47,151 bases of DNA from Desulfobulbus sp. Tol-SR (lineage in GTDB: Bacteria; Desulfobacterota; Desulfobulbia; Desulfobulbales; Desulfocapsaceae), in contig JROS01000003.1 of NCBI GenBank assembly GCA_000769715.1, positions 38,183 through 85,333 on the forward strand, given 5' to 3'. Shown here piece by piece: positions 36,716 through 45,658 of the stretch. Under the pieces are notes generated by a model. The model had not been told where the DNA came from and ran no database searches. It saw nothing but the letters and a program-made list of their open reading frames with translations. The first letter of the stretch is position 1. Every line of letters starts with the position of its first letter. The translations under genes and the position numbers were made by a program.

Positions 36716-37651
36716 ATGCAGAAAAATCATTTCGACCTCGTTATCCTCGGCGGAGGGCCGGCCGGTCTATCTGCCGGACTCTATGCAGCGAGGGCACGAC
36801 TCGATCATGTCATGGTCGAAAAAGGAGCCCCTGGCGGGCAGGTGCTCCTTACGGACTGGGTCGATAACTATCCAGGCTTTCCCGACGGAATTTCCGGTTT
36901 CGATCTGGTTGAAAAGATGTCCGCCCATGCCCGTCGTTTCGACCTGAATATCCTCACCGCGGAAGTGGAACACGTCGACCTGAGTGATCCTGCACACAAA
37001 CACCTGACCCTCGATAACGGCTCGATGATCAGTTGCCACTCCCTCATCATCTGTACCGGTGCCAGGGCGAACACCCTCGACATCCCGGGCGAGCACGAAC
37101 TCCGTGGCAAAGGGGTCTCCTACTGCGGCACCTGCGATGCGCCATTCTACAGGAACATGCATGTGGCGGTCATCGGCGGCGGCAATACCGCGATCCAGGA
37201 AGCCGAGTACCTGACCAAATTTGCCAGCAGAGTGACCGTCATCCATCGCCGGGATCAATTACGGGCGACCAAGATTGTCCAGGAGATAGCCTTCGCCAAT
37301 AACAGAATCGATTTCATCTGGAACAGTCGAGTAACCTCCATCGAAGGGAAAAAGGGGGTGGAGCGGCTTCATCTTGTCGACAACAGCGGGAGGGCATCGA
37401 CTCTCGATGTCGAAGGCGTATTTGTCCTCATCGGCGTTACCCCCAACAACGCATGCCTGCCTCTCGACCTGCTGCAGGCCGACAAATGGGGTTTCATCCC
37501 AACCGATGCCGAAACCTGCACCGCGGTCGATGGAGTCATGGCCGCTGGCGACATCCGCAGCAAGGCAGTTCGCCAGATCGTCAATGCGGCAGGAGAAGGA
37601 GCGACCGCCGTGCTTGCTGCTGAGGCCTACCTGCAAAGCCTTAAACGCTAA
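36716..37651 (+). CDS. trxB: thioredoxin reductase
   Basis: A 311-residue low-molecular-weight flavoprotein. FAD site GGGPAGLSAGLYAAR, redox pair Cys137-Gly-Thr-Cys140 followed by DAPF, NADPH-binding GGGNTAIQEA with HRRDQLRA (His-Arg-Arg and Arg183 for the 2'-phosphate), and C-terminal MAAGDIRSKAVRQIVNAAGEG. With trxA it forms the full NADPH-to-thioredoxin system. The start has no clear ribosome binding site; coupling to trxA by proximity is likely. Confidence 0.96.
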   Translation: MQKNHFDLVILGGGPAGLSAGLYAARARLDHVMVEKGAPGGQVLLTDWVDNYPGFPDGISGFDLVEKMSAHARRFDLNILTAEVEHVDLSDPAHKHLTLDNGSMISCHSLIICTGARANTLDIPGEHELRGKGVSYCGTCDAPFYRNMHVAVIGGGNTAIQEAEYLTKFASRVTVIHRRDQLRATKIVQEIAFANNRIDFIWNSRVTSIEGKKGVERLHLVDNSGRASTLDVEGVFVLIGVTPNNACLPLDLLQADKWGFIPTDAETCTAVDGVMAAGDIRSKAVRQIVNAAGEGATAVLAAEAYLQSLKR

Positions 37652-37663
37652 CACCGGAGAACA

Positions 37664-38485
37664 ATGCACAACTCAAACCCCATTTCAATCAAAACCTGCT
37701 GTAGATCGATATCCATCAGATTCTGTATCCTCATTCTGCTGCTGAATGTCGCCGGTTGCGCAAAGATGAAGGACATGCTGACCTTCACCGGAGGAGCCGA
37801 GGACGCAGCCACGCTTCCCGTCCAGAATCTGGTGACCAAGGGGATGGACGACTATGCAGTCGGGAAATACTTTACCGCCCTTGAGTATTTTCAGGAAATC
37901 CTTGACCGTTATCCATTTGCGCCGGAGGCCACGCTGGCCGAACTCAAGGCTGCCGACTGCAATTATTTCCTCGAGCATTATGCCGAGGCCCTGGTCCTGT
38001 ACGAGGCATTTGAGGAGAAGCACCCGACCAACGAGGCAATGCCGTACGTCATTTACCAGAAGGCCATGTGCAACTACAAGCAGATCGACCGAATCGACCG
38101 TGACGTCTCGGGGGCGGAGAAATCCGTCCAACTCTTCAGCCAACTGATACGGGCCTACCCGAATTCACCTTACACCTCCGAGGCCAAGGCACGGATCAAA
38201 GCAGCCCGTCAATTCATCGCCAACCATGAATTCTTTGTGGTTGATTTCTATATCAGGAGAAATAAGTTAAGCGAGGCTGAAACGAGATTGAAGTATATCC
38301 TGGCCACCTACCCCGATGCCGAGATAGCTCCTCGGGCCAAGGAACTCCTGGCCCAGATTCAGGCCGGCAATCCCCCGAAACAGACCCTTTCTTCCTGGCT
38401 GCCCAAAGTTGCCCTTCCGGACTGGGCAAAATTCTCATCTTCTTCGGAGGAAGAGGCTCCGGAAAATCAGGCCGCGAAGGACTGA
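37664..38485 (+). CDS. bamD: outer-membrane assembly lipoprotein BamD
   Basis: A 273-residue TPR lipoprotein of the BAM complex. The signal peptide ends in the lipobox VAGC (Cys32). Tandem TPR units span about 55-230 (YFTALEYFQEILDRYPFAPEA, with a family-typical spacing; AEALVLYEAFEEKHPTNEA; SVQLFSQLIRAYPNSPYTSE; AETRLKYILATYPDAEIA). The C-terminal tail is acidic and Ser-rich. GGAGA lies upstream of the ATG, 12 nt after trxB. A terminator follows. Confidence 0.92.
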   Translation: MHNSNPISIKTCCRSISIRFCILILLLNVAGCAKMKDMLTFTGGAEDAATLPVQNLVTKGMDDYAVGKYFTALEYFQEILDRYPFAPEATLAELKAADCNYFLEHYAEALVLYEAFEEKHPTNEAMPYVIYQKAMCNYKQIDRIDRDVSGAEKSVQLFSQLIRAYPNSPYTSEAKARIKAARQFIANHEFFVVDFYIRRNKLSEAETRLKYILATYPDAEIAPRAKELLAQIQAGNPPKQTLSSWLPKVALPDWAKFSSSSEEEAPENQAAKD

Positions 38486-38518
38486 TTGCAAACCATCACC
38501 GCCGTACTTGGATATCCG

Positions 38519-38549
38519 AAACGCCGATGAAAGGATTTCATCGGCGTTT
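38519..38549. terminator. bidirectional terminator bamD / ferredoxin gene
   Basis: A 14-bp perfect stem AAACGCCGATGAAA / TTTCATCGGCGTTT with a 3-nt loop, followed by TCGTTTTC on the plus strand. It lies between convergent genes. Confidence 0.85.
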
Positions 38550-38578
38550 TCGTTTTCAGTTGGGCAAACCGTTATCGA

Positions 38579-39025
38579 TCAAACGATAAGTTCCTCCGGC
38601 ACGACCCATTCCTCAGCGAGCGACACCGCCATCGCCCGCACCGGGCACACCGTCACGCAGAGGCTGCAGCCGGTGCACTTCTGCGGATCGAATTGCACCT
38701 CCATCGATGGCCGCTTGATCGAGAGCGCGCCAACAGGGCAGACTCCGGTACACGCGCCGCATTGGAAACATTTCTCATCATCTCGATGGATCCGTGCAGC
38801 CAGTCGCTCGACCTGGACGCCCAACCCTTTCAAGTACTCGAGGCCGGCATTGACATTGTGCTTGCTGTTCCCCTTCAGTTCGAGGATCATGACCCCTTCT
38901 CTCTGCAGAAGGATATCGGCCTTGAGAATATTGAATTCGATATCATATTCCTTAACCAGTTGATAAATAAAAGGCCGGTCGCTTGTCTCTTTTGGAAACC
39001 GCAATACGTAAATCTGAGTAAACAC
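38579..39025 (-). CDS. NIL-domain 4Fe-4S ferredoxin
   Basis: A 148-residue cytoplasmic protein. Residues 1 to about 75 form a NIL domain (ligand-binding fold also found in MetN). The C-terminal half is a 2[4Fe-4S] ferredoxin with CFQCGACTGVCPVGA and CTGCSLCVTVCPVRA. Family members are common in anaerobes and are tied to sulfur-amino-acid metabolism in methanogens; here its role is unknown. I chose GTG at 39025 because AAGGA lies 7 nt upstream and it gives FTQIYVLRFPKE, the usual family start; the frame continues further upstream without homology. Confidence 0.87.
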   Translation of the reverse strand: MFTQIYVLRFPKETSDRPFIYQLVKEYDIEFNILKADILLQREGVMILELKGNSKHNVNAGLEYLKGLGVQVERLAARIHRDDEKCFQCGACTGVCPVGALSIKRPSMEVQFDPQKCTGCSLCVTVCPVRAMAVSLAEEWVVPEELIV

Positions 39026-39107
39026 GTGGCGTCCTTCATTGGTCCCTGACTGATGAGACCGCTTAGTATTTATCTTCGCTCCTGCATCGCACCGATCACC
39101 ATGTCGG

Positions 39108-39704
39108 CTATGCGGCATGAGCCCCATTCACCTTCTCCTGCACCGCCTGCTCCAACACAGACAGCAACACTGCCAGCGACCTGTCGGTATCAATGCTCAC
39201 CAATTGACCGGGTTCCAGTTCGTCGGGAGGCATGAAACGCTCCTTCTGGTGCTGATAAATTTCCCACCGGCCATCGGAAACCGCATCGGGGTCAATCTCC
39301 CTCTCGGCCAGTCTTTTTTTCACCGTCGATTCAGGGCAGGTGCAGTGGATAAAGAACAGTCGGCATTGCCCAGCAAGTCCCTGCCGGAGACGATTGCGCT
39401 CCTGCTGCGACTGATATGAGGCATCCAGGACAACACAGGCGTGGCTGTCTCCAGAGAGGTATACCTGAGCGCGACGCAACAGTTCGTCATAGGTGCGACG
39501 GGTGAAATTGGGGGTATACATGCCCTCGTTAAAGGAGTCCCGGCTCCGGCCCCGCGGTTCCAGCCCCGCCAGTTCCTTACGGACAACATCGGAGTTGAGA
39601 TAGAGCCCCCCCAGCCGTTCAGCCCAGGCCTTGGCCAGGTAACTTTTCCCCGTGGCCACCATGCCGAAAAACACATAGCCTGTTTTCCTCGTCCCGGGAT
39701 TCAA
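39108..39704 (-). CDS. P-loop kinase (COG0645-like), second half of a split fusion
   Basis: A 198-residue P-loop protein. Walker A lies in VFFGMVATGKSYLAKAWAE, followed by LNSDVVRKELAG, the RDSFNEGMYTPNFTRRTYDE segment and CVVLDASYQS, features of the gluconate-kinase-like ATPase domain COG0645. It is commonly fused C-terminal to an aminoglycoside-phosphotransferase-like domain in one protein; here it is separate. I chose TTG at 39704: GGGAGG lies 5 nt upstream, and TTGA overlaps the stop of the phosphotransferase gene, giving a coupled start. Role unknown. Confidence 0.75.
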   Translation of the reverse strand: MNPGTRKTGYVFFGMVATGKSYLAKAWAERLGGLYLNSDVVRKELAGLEPRGRSRDSFNEGMYTPNFTRRTYDELLRRAQVYLSGDSHACVVLDASYQSQQERNRLRQGLAGQCRLFFIHCTCPESTVKKRLAEREIDPDAVSDGRWEIYQHQKERFMPPDELEPGQLVSIDTDRSLAVLLSVLEQAVQEKVNGAHAA

Positions 39705-40723
39705 GATGACCTCCCGGCATAGGACTCGGCCAGGGCGAAACAACTCCCGGCCCGCTCCCTGCATTCACCGGCCGTGCGTGGGTTCACCCCGGGATCAACG
39801 GCGGTCAACAGATTGATCTTGCCACGCACATAGGCACGATAGCATTTGTAGAACCCGAGCATGGACAAGAGTCCCGGATCCCCCGATGCCTCCATGAACC
39901 GTTGTATAAAATACTCGGAGAGATTGTGCAAGCCATGGAGATCGAGGTCCATCGCCAGAAAGGCCACGTCAGCGGCGATATCGGTGCAGCGAAGGCGGCG
40001 GCTGAACTCGATGCAGTCGAAGATGATCACCTCGTCGGCGAGACAGATGTTCGCCGTGTGCAGATCGCCATGACAGTCACGTATCCTCCCCTCCGCCATC
40101 CTTCGTTCAAAGAGGCGACGATGGGCAAGGAACCCGGCGGCGAAATCGCGTATCCGGTCGAAGCGCTCTCTATCAAGCCCTGTTTGCCCAATATACGGCG
40201 CGGTCTGTTTGAAATTCTCCATGACGCTGCGGCCGACCTCCCTGACACTGCCGAAACCCGTAACCTTCGATGAACTCTCACTCCGTTCATAAAACGGCAC
40301 CAGTCGGGTCACGATCCTGTCAATATCGTGACCATCGACCTCACCTTTCCGGATCAGCCGATTCATCATCCGCTCTTCCGGAAGCCTGGCCATCTTCACC
40401 CCATATTCCACCTTCCGGCCTCGGCCTCCAAGGCCATATACGCCGTCGTCACACGTCAGCCCCACCAGATCGAGATAAACGTTATCCGGACAGAGGCGGC
40501 GATTGAGCAGCAGTTCCTGCCCGCAGTAATAGCGCCTGCGAGCGAGCGTCGAAAAATTGAGAAACCCGAAATCGACCGGTTTTTTCCATTTGTAGACGAA
40601 GGGGCCGGCAAGGACAACAAAAGAAATGTGGGTCTGGAGCAGCCGAACTTCATCGACCGGATGCGGATACACATCGGCATTCATGAGAAACTGAATGTAT
40701 TCCGGCAATCTTTCCGGATTCAT
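39701..40723 (-). CDS. aminoglycoside phosphotransferase-like kinase (COG2187)
   Basis: A 340-residue protein kinase-fold phosphotransferase. The N-lobe has YPHPVDEVRLLQTHISFVVL and KWKKPVDFGFLNFSTLARRR; the catalytic loop is CHGDLHTANICLADEVIIFD (His-Gly-Asp-x-x-x-x-Asn, then metal Asp in FDCIEF). Substrate is unknown; the fold is not evidence for antibiotic resistance. I prefer ATG 40723 (AGGAG 11 nt upstream, family-like start); a longer form from 40789 would begin at the predicted transcription start (TATCAT at 40796-40801). It is translationally coupled to the P-loop kinase. Confidence 0.82.
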   Translation of the reverse strand: MNPERLPEYIQFLMNADVYPHPVDEVRLLQTHISFVVLAGPFVYKWKKPVDFGFLNFSTLARRRYYCGQELLLNRRLCPDNVYLDLVGLTCDDGVYGLGGRGRKVEYGVKMARLPEERMMNRLIRKGEVDGHDIDRIVTRLVPFYERSESSSKVTGFGSVREVGRSVMENFKQTAPYIGQTGLDRERFDRIRDFAAGFLAHRRLFERRMAEGRIRDCHGDLHTANICLADEVIIFDCIEFSRRLRCTDIAADVAFLAMDLDLHGLHNLSEYFIQRFMEASGDPGLLSMLGFYKCYRAYVRGKINLLTAVDPGVNPRTAGECRERAGSCFALAESYAGRSS

Positions 40724-40858
40724 CTCATCATACGCTCCTGCCACCGACTTGACCATTGATTCGGCGAACCATCGATCTGATGCAATCATAGGTCAATGAT
40801 ACCATGAAATTGACCATGGCGTAAGTCTCGGCATATCCTTTCCCTCGGCTCCAGAACA

Positions 40859-41190
40859 TGCTCATTTCCCGCTATGATGTATCACCAACCGGCTGATATC
40901 CTCAGCGCACGAGAAATAAAAACCGGCAGTAGTCATCAGGCCGGGACTATTGCCGTCGTCTGTGCGGGAAGCTCAGATAGGCCAATAACAGAGGAGACCG
41001 CCGTAGCCGCTCAAAGTCTGGACAATCCCATCGCCAGAATCTACGACGTCGGTATCGCCGCGCTCCCGGGCATGCTCAACAGCCGTGCTCCTGGGTTGGC
41101 GGTGGTCAATATCAACAACGGTTTCAGTGCCGCCTGCATGGCCCATGCGATCACTCTCGACCAGAACCGTCCCCTTCCCCATGAACAACC
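40859..41190 (+). pseudogene. larB: larB relic with in-frame internal deletion
   Basis: LarB carboxylates nicotinic acid adenine dinucleotide for the nickel-pincer cofactor. Here only the catalytic-domain ends remain in one frame: FPAMMYHQPADIL, GTIAVVCAGSSDRPITEETA, RIYDVGIA, then at once ALPGMLNSRAPGLAVVNINN and GFSAACMAHAI. In normal LarB about 50 residues lie between DVG-A and ALLGMLNS, including the conserved VAGMEGALPS and PTSVGYGASFGG motifs; they are missing without a frameshift. The N-terminal half is also gone and a non-homologous tail reads on to 41383. No ribosome binding site is evident. Function is surely lost. Confidence 0.75.
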
Positions 41191-41253
41191 GGATTCCGCG
41201 TCGGTCAAATCGGTAGATTCGGTCTCATTTTCGAGCAGATACCTCGCAGGACC

Positions 41254-41281
41254 TTGCAAGATTCATGCGTTGGGGTATAAT
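41254..41281 (+). promoter_or_regulatory. secDF promoter
   Basis: TTGCAA (41254-41259), 16 bp, then perfect TATAAT (41276-41281) preceded by a GGGG run; the ATG of secDF is 87 nt downstream. Confidence 0.65.
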
Positions 41282-41367
41282 CCTCAGGTTCTGAAAAAGG
41301 AATTCACCGCTTTACAAACATATCTGGCAACCTGTAGCACAACGGTTACGCAAACTTCGGGATATCC

Positions 41368-43935
41368 ATGCAAACATCACTGAAACTCAAACTGGGCCTG
41401 CTGATCTTTCTCGTCGCCCTCGCCGTCGTCACGATTGTTCCCTCCTTTTACTCGGCGACCCCGGACTGGTGGAAAAAGTACATGGCCCCGGAGGGATTGC
41501 GGCTCGGCCTCGACCTGCAGGGCGGCATGCACCTGGTGCTGAAGGTCGATCTGCAGAAGGCGGAGGAGAACTCTCTGGAACTGGCGGCCAACGACCTCAA
41601 GGATACACTGGCGGAGCAGTCGATCAGTGCCATCCAGACTCCATCCCCTGCGGCTGGTTCCATCGTTTTCACCCTCCCCAATACCGGTAGCGTCGAGCAG
41701 GTGCAGAAGCTGATTGCGGACGATTTCCCCGATATTGATACCAAAATTGAAACACAGGAGGGCAGCTTTCCTCGTATCATCATTACCTTGAGCAACGAGA
41801 AAAAAGACTATATCAAGACCCATTCAGTCGACCAATCCCTTGAAATAATAAGGAACCGTATCGATCAATTCGGGGTCGCCGAACCAGTCATCATCCGCCA
41901 GGGCACCGATGAAATCGTCATTCAGCTGCCGGGCGTCCGCGATCCGAAACGGGCCATGAAACTGCTTGGCGACACGGCTCAACTTGAATTCAAACTGGTT
42001 GCCGAACCGGCCGGCCTGAACCTGGCGGAACTGATCGACCAGGCAAAAACCTCCGGACAATGGAAGGATGGCGAGGATCAGAAAAAGCTCACCCGAGCCC
42101 TGCAGAACAGGTTGCCCAGCGATACATCGATCCACTTTGAGAAAAAGGTCGATCCCAAGACGAGGGTCGAGACCTTGAGCCCCATCCTGCTGGAGAACAA
42201 GGTGCTGATGACCGGTGATATGGTCAAGGATGCTCAGGTCCGTATCGGCGGCAGCTTCAACGAACCATACGTCAGTCTGGACATGACCGGCAGAGGCGGC
42301 AAACTGTTCGGCCAGCTCACCGAAAAAAATGTCGGCCGGCGCATGGCCATCGTCCTCGACAACAACGTCCGCTCCGCCCCGGTCATCCGTGAGCGGATCC
42401 TCGGCGGCTCGGCCCAGATCTCCGGCAGCTTCACCCATGAGGAGGCCGCCGATCTGGCCATCGTTCTCCGTGTCGGCGCCCTGCCCGCCCCGGTCAACAT
42501 CATCCAGAACCTGACCGTCGGGGCCAGTCTCGGCCAGGATTCGATCAACAAGGGTCTGGTCTCCGGTGTCTTTGGGACGATTCTCGTCGTCGGGTTCATG
42601 CTTATTTATTACCGGACATCCGGCGCCATAGCCAACGCCGCCTTATTCCTTAACATCCTTTTTCTGTTCTCCGGCCTCGCCATCCTCAATGCCACCCTCA
42701 CCCTTCCCGGCATCGCCGGCATCGTGCTTTCGATCGGTATGGCCGTCGACTCCAATGTTCTGATATTCGAGCGTATGCGAGAGGAGTTGGCGATCGGAAA
42801 AACTGTACGGTCGAGCATTGAAGGCGGTTTCGACAAGGCCTTTTTTTCCATCATGGACTCCCAGGTCACCACCCTGATCACCGCCGTCGTCCTGTTCATG
42901 TTCGGCACCGGCCCCATCAAAGGGTTCGCCATTACCCTCACCCTCGGCATTCTCTTCAATCTCTATACCGCCCTTACCTGCTCGGAGATGATGTTCAACA
43001 TCCTCAATCGCTTACGCCCGATCAAACAAATCGTCTATCTGAACTTTATCGAAAAACCCAATTATGACTACCTGCGGATCAAAAAAATTTCATTCATCAT
43101 CTCCGGGGTCACCTCCCTTATCGGCATTATTGCCCTGATTCAGATCGCCCTCGGCAACGCCAATCTCGGGGTCGATTTTGCCGGCGGGTCGCTGCTCAAT
43201 TACCAGGCCGACAAGCCCTTTGAGCTGGCGGAGGTCCGCAAGGTGTTCGCCGACAACAATCTGGAGGGGGTTGATCTGCAGGAAGTGGAGAACGAATCGC
43301 GGTTGATCGTCAAGGTCAAGAAAAGCGAAGAGGTCCTCTCCGGAATCAGCGACAGCATTACCACTATCCTCAACAAGGATCTGCCCGGGAGAAATTTCGC
43401 CCTCGAAAGCCAGTCCGAGATCGGTTCCTCGGTCAGTTCCACCCTGCGCAACAAGGCCCTGCTGGCGATCACCCTTTCCTTGTGCGGGATTGTCTTCTAC
43501 CTGGCCATCCGCTTTGACCTCCGGTTCGGCCTGGCCGGCATGCTCGCCACGCTGCACGACGTCTTCTGCGTCATCGGCATCTGCTGGCTGCTGAATATTG
43601 AGATGAACCTGCTGTTAGTGACCGCGCTATTGACTCTCGCCGGCTACTCGATCAACGACTCGGTCGTCGTGTTTGACCGTATCCGTGAAAATATTCATAA
43701 ATATCAAGAGAAATCTTTATATGAGACCATAAACCTCAGCGTCAACGAAGTGTTGAGCCGGACCGTCGTGACAGGGTCGACAACACTTCTGGTCCTGTTG
43801 TCCCTCTTCTTCATGGGGGGGTCGGTCATCCATGATTTCTCGCTGGTGTTGATAATCGGCATCCTGATCGGCACCTATTCTTCTGTCTTTGTCGCCAGTC
43901 CCATCCTGACCCTCTTTCAGGAAAGGAAGATCTGA
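41368..43935 (+). CDS. secDF: fused protein-export membrane protein SecDF
   Basis: An 855-residue SecD-SecF fusion using the proton gradient to pull secreted proteins out of SecYEG. SecD half: N-terminal helix 7-27, GLRLGLDLQGGMHLVL, large periplasmic P1 domain, then five helices with IVLSIGMAVDSNVLIFERMREE. SecF half (from about 575): LGVDFAGGSLLNY, a short periplasmic domain and the last helices with AGYSINDSVVVFDRIREN. The conserved Asp and Arg residues of both halves are present. No yajC is adjacent. The ribosome binding site is weak (GGGAT). Confidence 0.96.
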   Translation: MQTSLKLKLGLLIFLVALAVVTIVPSFYSATPDWWKKYMAPEGLRLGLDLQGGMHLVLKVDLQKAEENSLELAANDLKDTLAEQSISAIQTPSPAAGSIVFTLPNTGSVEQVQKLIADDFPDIDTKIETQEGSFPRIIITLSNEKKDYIKTHSVDQSLEIIRNRIDQFGVAEPVIIRQGTDEIVIQLPGVRDPKRAMKLLGDTAQLEFKLVAEPAGLNLAELIDQAKTSGQWKDGEDQKKLTRALQNRLPSDTSIHFEKKVDPKTRVETLSPILLENKVLMTGDMVKDAQVRIGGSFNEPYVSLDMTGRGGKLFGQLTEKNVGRRMAIVLDNNVRSAPVIRERILGGSAQISGSFTHEEAADLAIVLRVGALPAPVNIIQNLTVGASLGQDSINKGLVSGVFGTILVVGFMLIYYRTSGAIANAALFLNILFLFSGLAILNATLTLPGIAGIVLSIGMAVDSNVLIFERMREELAIGKTVRSSIEGGFDKAFFSIMDSQVTTLITAVVLFMFGTGPIKGFAITLTLGILFNLYTALTCSEMMFNILNRLRPIKQIVYLNFIEKPNYDYLRIKKISFIISGVTSLIGIIALIQIALGNANLGVDFAGGSLLNYQADKPFELAEVRKVFADNNLEGVDLQEVENESRLIVKVKKSEEVLSGISDSITTILNKDLPGRNFALESQSEIGSSVSSTLRNKALLAITLSLCGIVFYLAIRFDLRFGLAGMLATLHDVFCVIGICWLLNIEMNLLLVTALLTLAGYSINDSVVVFDRIRENIHKYQEKSLYETINLSVNEVLSRTVVTGSTTLLVLLSLFFMGGSVIHDFSLVLIIGILIGTYSSVFVASPILTLFQERKI

Positions 43936-43936
43936 G

Positions 43937-44680
43937 ATGGGACTGAGCCAGGCCGATCTCGCCCACCTGCCGGCCAACACCCGGCCACTGGACAGGAATA
44001 CGCCGTTCACCTTTTCCTGCCACAGCGGCCTGGATTGTTTCACTGAATGCTGTCGCCTGCTGGAACTGGCCCTGACCCCGTACGACGTCCTGCGCCTGCG
44101 GCGCGCGACCGGACTCAGTTCCAGCGATTTTTTAGAGCACTACGTGATTATTGAGGATTCGGAAGACGAGACGTTTCCCAGGCTGTACCTGACGATGGTG
44201 GATGACGGGAGGGCGAGCTGCGCGTTTGTCACCGCGGCCGGCTGCACCGTCTACCGGGATCGGCCGGGGGCCTGCCGCGTTTACCCGCTCGGTCGGGCAT
44301 CGAAGCACGGCGCCTCGGGGGACACCGAAGAACATTACATCCTGATCCAGGAACCACACTGCCACGGTTTTCTTGATCAGGTAACCCAGACGGCTGAATG
44401 CTACTGCCTCGATCAGGGCCTTCTCGAATACAACCGATTCAACGACAAGGTCGCGTCGATTTTGAAACACCCTCAAGTTCGCAGTGGAAAAATCCTGCAA
44501 CCTGAAGAACGGCAACTGTTTCTGCTCTTCTTATATGATCTCGATCGCTTGCGGATAGAAATCAGCGGCGGGGTGATTCCGGATATGACGCCAATCGCCG
44601 TGCAGGAAGTTATTTCCAAAAACGACGAGGAACTGCTGCTCTTTGCCATCGAATGGCTGAGACAGCGGCTCTTTGTCTGA
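43937..44680 (+). CDS. YkgJ-type cysteine-cluster protein
   Basis: A 247-residue protein of the zinc/iron-chelating YkgJ family. Metal ligands are probably SCHSGLDCFTECCR (C-x5-C-x3-CC) and the second set in GCTVYRDRPGACRVYPLGR and EPHCHGF. Biochemistry of the family is poorly known. It starts 1 nt after the secDF stop, with GGAAAG upstream, so co-expression with secDF is likely. Confidence 0.87.
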   Translation: MGLSQADLAHLPANTRPLDRNTPFTFSCHSGLDCFTECCRLLELALTPYDVLRLRRATGLSSSDFLEHYVIIEDSEDETFPRLYLTMVDDGRASCAFVTAAGCTVYRDRPGACRVYPLGRASKHGASGDTEEHYILIQEPHCHGFLDQVTQTAECYCLDQGLLEYNRFNDKVASILKHPQVRSGKILQPEERQLFLLFLYDLDRLRIEISGGVIPDMTPIAVQEVISKNDEELLLFAIEWLRQRLFV

Positions 44681-44711
44681 TCTCCCTGTCCTCTTTTCGA
44701 TTTTGCAACCC

Positions 44712-45356
44712 ATGCTCAAACTCATTGTATTCGACTGCGACGGCGTCCTCTTCGATTCCAGGGAATCGAACCGGCAATTTTACAATCACCTTCTGCGCCA
44801 CTTCGGCAAACCGCCGATGACCGAAGAAGAGTGTGATTTTGCCCATATTCACAGCACGATGGACGCTATCGCCTACATATTTCGCCACTATCCTGAATTG
44901 GATCTGCAAGAAGTCGACCGCTTCAGGTTGACATGCGATTATGGTCCTTTTCTGCAAATGCTTCAGGTAGAGAGGGACCTGATAACCTTCCTCGATACCG
45001 TCCATCCTCACTATCACCTGGCGATATCGACAAACCGCACCAACACGATTGAGCCCCTGCTGCAGAAATTCGAGCTACGACATTATTTCGGCAAGGTTAT
45101 GACGGCGCAAAATGCGAAACGTCCCAAACCTGCCCCGGATGCACTGCTGGAAATTCTCTCTCACTATGATTGCAGACCAGACGAATCGATTTATATTGGC
45201 GACTCAACCATTGACCAGTTACACGCAGGCTCCTGCTCCGTCCCCTTTATCGCCTTCAAGAATCGGTCGCTGGATGCGGCCTACCATGTAAATGGATTCA
45301 TGGAAATCCTTACCCTGTCACCGTTTACTGGACATCACCAGGTGAAAAACGCCTGA
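44712..45356 (+). CDS. HAD-superfamily phosphatase
   Basis: A 214-residue HAD hydrolase with helical cap, close to phosphoglycolate phosphatase/beta-phosphoglucomutase-like enzymes. Motif I is FDCDGVLFDS, motif II the STN in LAISTNRTNT, motif III Lys in KRPKPAPD, motif IV IYIGDSTIDQ. The ATG at 44712 is preferred because it begins at the core strand; a TTG at 44673 overlapping the previous gene is possible but has no homology. Substrate unknown. Confidence 0.88.
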   Translation: MLKLIVFDCDGVLFDSRESNRQFYNHLLRHFGKPPMTEEECDFAHIHSTMDAIAYIFRHYPELDLQEVDRFRLTCDYGPFLQMLQVERDLITFLDTVHPHYHLAISTNRTNTIEPLLQKFELRHYFGKVMTAQNAKRPKPAPDALLEILSHYDCRPDESIYIGDSTIDQLHAGSCSVPFIAFKNRSLDAAYHVNGFMEILTLSPFTGHHQVKNA

Positions 45357-45591
45357 TTCCAGCCTCTAATTTTAACCGATCCGTCCCTTACCGAAATATT
45401 ATCACCTCTCCTTCTGCCTTCAGGTGCGACTGACCGGTGCAATCCGGTTCTACCACATTGAGATCATTCACGAGAGATCACTTCGCCCAAATGTGATTCG
45501 ACAGCAGGGGTAATCTATATTTCGTTCCGCCTCCTTACGTCCATGAAGCATCGTTCATCGCCGACTCGAGCAGAATGATCACATCGATGAG

Positions 45592-45632
45592 CGGAGATTC
45601 CACCTCATGCTGGAATCGATCCGTTTTTTTTT
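45592..45632 (+). terminator. intrinsic terminator
   Basis: CGGA-GATTCCA / TGGAATC-ga-TCCG with an 8-nt loop, directly followed by nine T (45624-45632). Confidence 0.8.
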
Positions 45633-45658
45633 GTGTTATGCAAGGAAGTTGATATACT
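45631..45658 (+). promoter_or_regulatory. candidate promoter of the E2-like gene
   Basis: TTGTGT (45631-45636), 16 bp, TATACT (45653-45658). The start near 45665 lies inside any longer reading frame beginning at 45633 but 45 nt before the ATG at 45711, which supports the shorter protein. Confidence 0.5.

Larger units (their letters stand above)
40790..41367. other. 578-bp divergent region with larB relic and secDF promoter
   Basis: Contains a broken larB (40859-41190), then about 60 bp of unassigned sequence, then the secDF promoter and an 87-nt leader. On the left a weak -10 (40796-40801, minus) may serve the phosphotransferase gene. No other gene is seen. Confidence 0.5.

Noticed and set aside
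39701..40723. Antibiotic-resistance aminoglycoside kinase
   Set aside because: The fold is shared but the COG2187-type N-lobe and the linked COG0645 domain mark a different, uncharacterised family.
41191..41383. C-terminal extension of the larB relic frame
   Set aside because: Reads through the secDF promoter and into the secDF start; not homologous to LarB, so treated as chance readthrough.
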